Source of the DNA: Climacium dendroides
Taxonomy: Eukaryota > Streptophyta > Bryopsida > Hypnales > Climaciaceae
Assembly (NCBI GenBank): GCA_950106755.1
Contig: OX467086.1
Span: forward strand, 29,034,001-29,098,000
DNA: 64,000 bases
Direction: 5' to 3'
Part shown: one piece after another, positions 61,131-64,000 of the stretch
Layout of the letters: every line of letters begins with the position of its first letter
Numbering within the stretch: the first letter of the stretch is position 1
Notes under the pieces: model-generated
The model's database searches: none
What the model saw: the letters and a program-made list of their open reading frames with translations, nothing else
Told to the model about the DNA's origin: nothing
Made by a program: the position numbers and the translations under genes

Positions 61131-63588
61131 GTGACGTGGAAGAAGAGCCCAGAAATGAAACACTGGCTTTGAAGAGATTCCTTGAGTGCAGATGTTATGT
61201 TTTTTTTAATCAAGAATAGTAAAGAGTGGAACCAGTCACTGTAGATTTTTTACATGGCCATCGTGGCTAGACTTGGAAGGTGACGTAAGTTAAGTTGACC
61301 CTAAAGGGCCGGACTGGTCACTGTGTGGGAAAACTGGCCATGAACAGTGACACGAAGAGCAATGACCGCGGTGGTTGAGAACTTTTCAAGAAAGTGGACA
61401 GTGACACAGGAGGGGCTGCCTAGGCGAGGAAACAATTGAAATAGCCTCTTCCCTCCCGACTCGGTGGTTCAAGTTTTGATGTTGTTCGTTATTTTGCCAC
61501 TGAGGTAGGAGGTCCATGAATGGAGCATCTAAGGGATGGTCTGCCTTTTTCATGTGTGTCCTTGGATGGAAAAAAATTTATCTCATTTTTCAGACAAAGA
61601 AAAATAGTTGAAGAATCTAATACAAGTGGTTTCATGTTTTTTGGAGCATTTTTTAATTAGTTATGAATTTTCAAACCAAATGTGTCATAGGTCCCTATTT
61701 ATGATCCTAGGTCTTCCATGAACCATTCACTTGCAACTTGTAAAGAAAAACGAGAATGCAAAGAAAATGGTCGGCCCTTGTAATTAATAATGTTTTTTTT
61801 TCCCATTCATTCCATGACTTCAATGGTCAATTTCAAAACCATTTCATGTCCATTTCACAACCACTTATACAAGTGGTTCTTCATTCCCACTCGATTCAAC
61901 AACCTCCTACCTTATTCCTAATAAGGTAGGCAAACCCAATACCGACAACTAACTCAATGCAACTCAAATGTAAGGTCTTTATTGATTTTAGGAATGAGAA
62001 TTTATGACAATAATATGTGCCTAACATTGCTGATCAATGATGTGGGGATTTTTGGGGTGTTGCCCCTTGAATTGCTTTTTAGACTTAGGGTGGCTTAACT
62101 TTTGCTTATGGGCACACATAGAAATAAAAATTATACTCTCAAAAAGCTAATTCAATTTCCTATCTTCAAAATACAATTTACAAAATCATTTTGTGACATG
62201 ATTTTGTCTTTGACCCTTCATAACTTTTGCATACGATATCCAAATGTCATGTTCTTTGATGCATTGGAACCTCCTTTCATTTATTAACATGGAAATAAGA
62301 TTATTTGATCTATCTAATAATAGTAAAAAGGCATAGCAGCCGGAAGTGGTTGTTTTGGTTTATCCACTTTTTGGAATCAATCCTTGAACCAAAAAACCCT
62401 TAGACAACCGTTGAGTCCTCTCGTGACACCCTGAACTTGTTTCTTCCACCTAAGAATCACTGTGAAAGATTAACCATCTTGCACTCCCCTAATTTTACAC
62501 ACTACATTTTCATGGTAACAATCCTGTTCTAGATTTCATTTCTAGCACATGTGGAGTAACTACAACAGAGCCATTTCAATACCTGTGAGGAAGAATCAAA
62601 GCGATATAATAACTTTAAGCAGGAATCATTTCTTCCCAGATCAGCAAGTGATGACGTTTCCAATCTACACATCAATTTAATTTTCAATGTAGAATGTATT
62701 GACAGTTTTACACATTTCTCTCTAGTAGTGTGGTACCTACTTCACTTGAATACAAGAAACGGAGGATTCAAGACAGAACATGAACTTGAATTTGTAGTAC
62801 ACCAACAACAAAAATTTGCATAGTGACACTTTCTAATGCGGGCCTTCAGTAACAACAAGCTGCTTGTTTGTGCTCATTGTTTCTGATTGAGTTAAATAGT
62901 GTTTCATTAATACATGGCATTTCATGTTGTTGAACTACATGTTCGGAGAGCACATACAAATCCAACACACAAATCCAACCGTCACATTGTTGCTGAATAT
63001 GTTTCCTGGATTTAGATATTCCCGATATAGAATTCCTCAACAAATTTATTTGAGAAGTGTGAACACTTGCACAACCAGCTCATGTATTGTGAGACTTGAT
63101 AGTATATTTTCTCACATGGAGGCAGCTGTAAACCCAAGATGTTGAATTTGTGCACAGAAAACTACGCATCAAAGAAGCGTCCAATTAACTACTCATTATA
63201 CTATAGTGTGAAGTAGAATCCAAAATTGACAAGAGAGTTTCAATTAGTGCACATACTCTGAACTTGAAGGGAAGGTGGCTGACCGGAGTCGAAAGGAATT
63301 CCAACACAGTCCATGAGTAGCTAGAGTTGCACAAGAATACAAAAGATCGAGCCAAATTCAATTCCAGTGGCCTGAGGCTCATTGATGCAAGCTAGAGGAT
63401 GAAAAATCATCATTCTTTAGGAAATTAAAAAATACCCGACGCGTGATATGTTTTTACCATGCTAGTCAGACACTCGATTTGGAGAGGCACGTTGTGAACT
63501 TCAATGAAAGTTTTTGGCCTTGTGGTCGTTTCCGCATGAAAATCCAATTTTAGTACAGTACTATAGTTCATACAACGCTACAGTAACG
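61131..63588. other. Intergenic, no gene seen
   Basis: 61130-61500 is GC-richer without recognisable coding. 62560-63430 has mixed composition with short open frames on both strands (62846-63043, 62924-63145, 63185-63382). I could not assign them or find a convincing exon structure. A gene fragment cannot be excluded. Confidence 0.35.
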
Positions 63589-64000
63589 CTATCGTAGTGA
63601 AAGGGGTGCGCTTAGAGAACACGCAAAGTGTCTGGCTGCTAGTTATAGTGCTTTGATGGAGATTCTTCTAACATGTATTTTCTCTTGGTCTTCAAAGTCT
63701 TCAAAGTCTTCAAACTCTTGAAATTCGAATCTTCGCTCAATCTTCACCCATCATATTATGTGGTGGCTCTAAAGGGCTTGAGTAAGGGTGTATAATAAGA
63801 AACAAGTTTTCGGACGGGTAAAACGGGACAACAGAACACGAGCTACCGTCTGAATGATGGGCTCCTAAACTTCAAATTCACCGATCAACTGGTCATTAAT
63901 CTAACCTCACCAATGAGAATGACATAAGATTCGCCCATGTGGGTGATCAATCCTACTTTGTCACCCACAATACAAAAAGAGGCTAAGTTGGATACCCACT
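63589..64000. repeat. ~400-bp dispersed repeat, copy B (runs off the window)
   Basis: Direct copy of 4079-4490, with mostly single-base differences. It continues to the last base, so the parent element extends beyond the window. Confidence 0.7.

Overview
The window looks like nuclear DNA of a land plant. It is AT-rich and gene-poor, with five protein-coding genes in 64 kb. The genes have GT-AG introns, GC-rich first exons and plant-specific families: a chloroplast NhaD-type antiporter, a plant-type complex IV small subunit, and an F-box protein of the LCR/FBX6 group. I cannot name the species. The wide spacing and protein divergence suggest a seed-free plant (bryophyte, lycophyte or fern), but that is inference.

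Layout. 1-13.1 kb is repeat territory. It holds a CACTA-type palindrome, a hAT-like element filled with a 31-bp GC-rich minisatellite, two CACTA-like ends, and two decayed copies of an unrecognised ~150-codon reading frame. 13.1-15.8 kb has a TTAA-flanked element directly upstream of a small complex IV subunit gene (+). 15.8-21.8 kb has no recognisable gene apart from a foldback and the 3' side of a 14-3-3 gene. 21.84-23.21 kb is a four-exon 14-3-3 gene (-). 23.7-28.5 kb is a cluster of TTAA-type repeats. 29.2-30.4 kb is a two-exon DNA polymerase delta subunit 4 gene (-), with another copy of the TTAA element immediately upstream. 31-41 kb is AT-rich with no gene found. 41.0-42.9 kb is a three-exon F-box gene (-). 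45.5-50.7 kb is a ten-exon NHD1-like Na+/H+ antiporter gene (-) with MITE-like insertions in its introns. 51.3-64 kb is a nested transposon zone (Stowaway-like, CACTA-like, TTAA-type) with a third copy of the unrecognised frame and a second copy of a ~400-bp dispersed repeat first seen at 4.1 kb.

The five genes are unrelated housekeeping or regulatory genes, not a pathway cluster. The most interesting material is in the transposons. A TTAA-flanked family with CCC termini (piggyBac-like hallmarks) has two copies sitting 200-275 bp upstream of the start codons of two different genes, in the same orientation relative to each gene. A 215-bp CACTA MITE family has exact 3-bp target duplications, and one copy is inserted inside a Stowaway terminal repeat. 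Coordinates of introns were set by hand from splice consensus, reading phase and family conservation; no alignment or transcript data were available.
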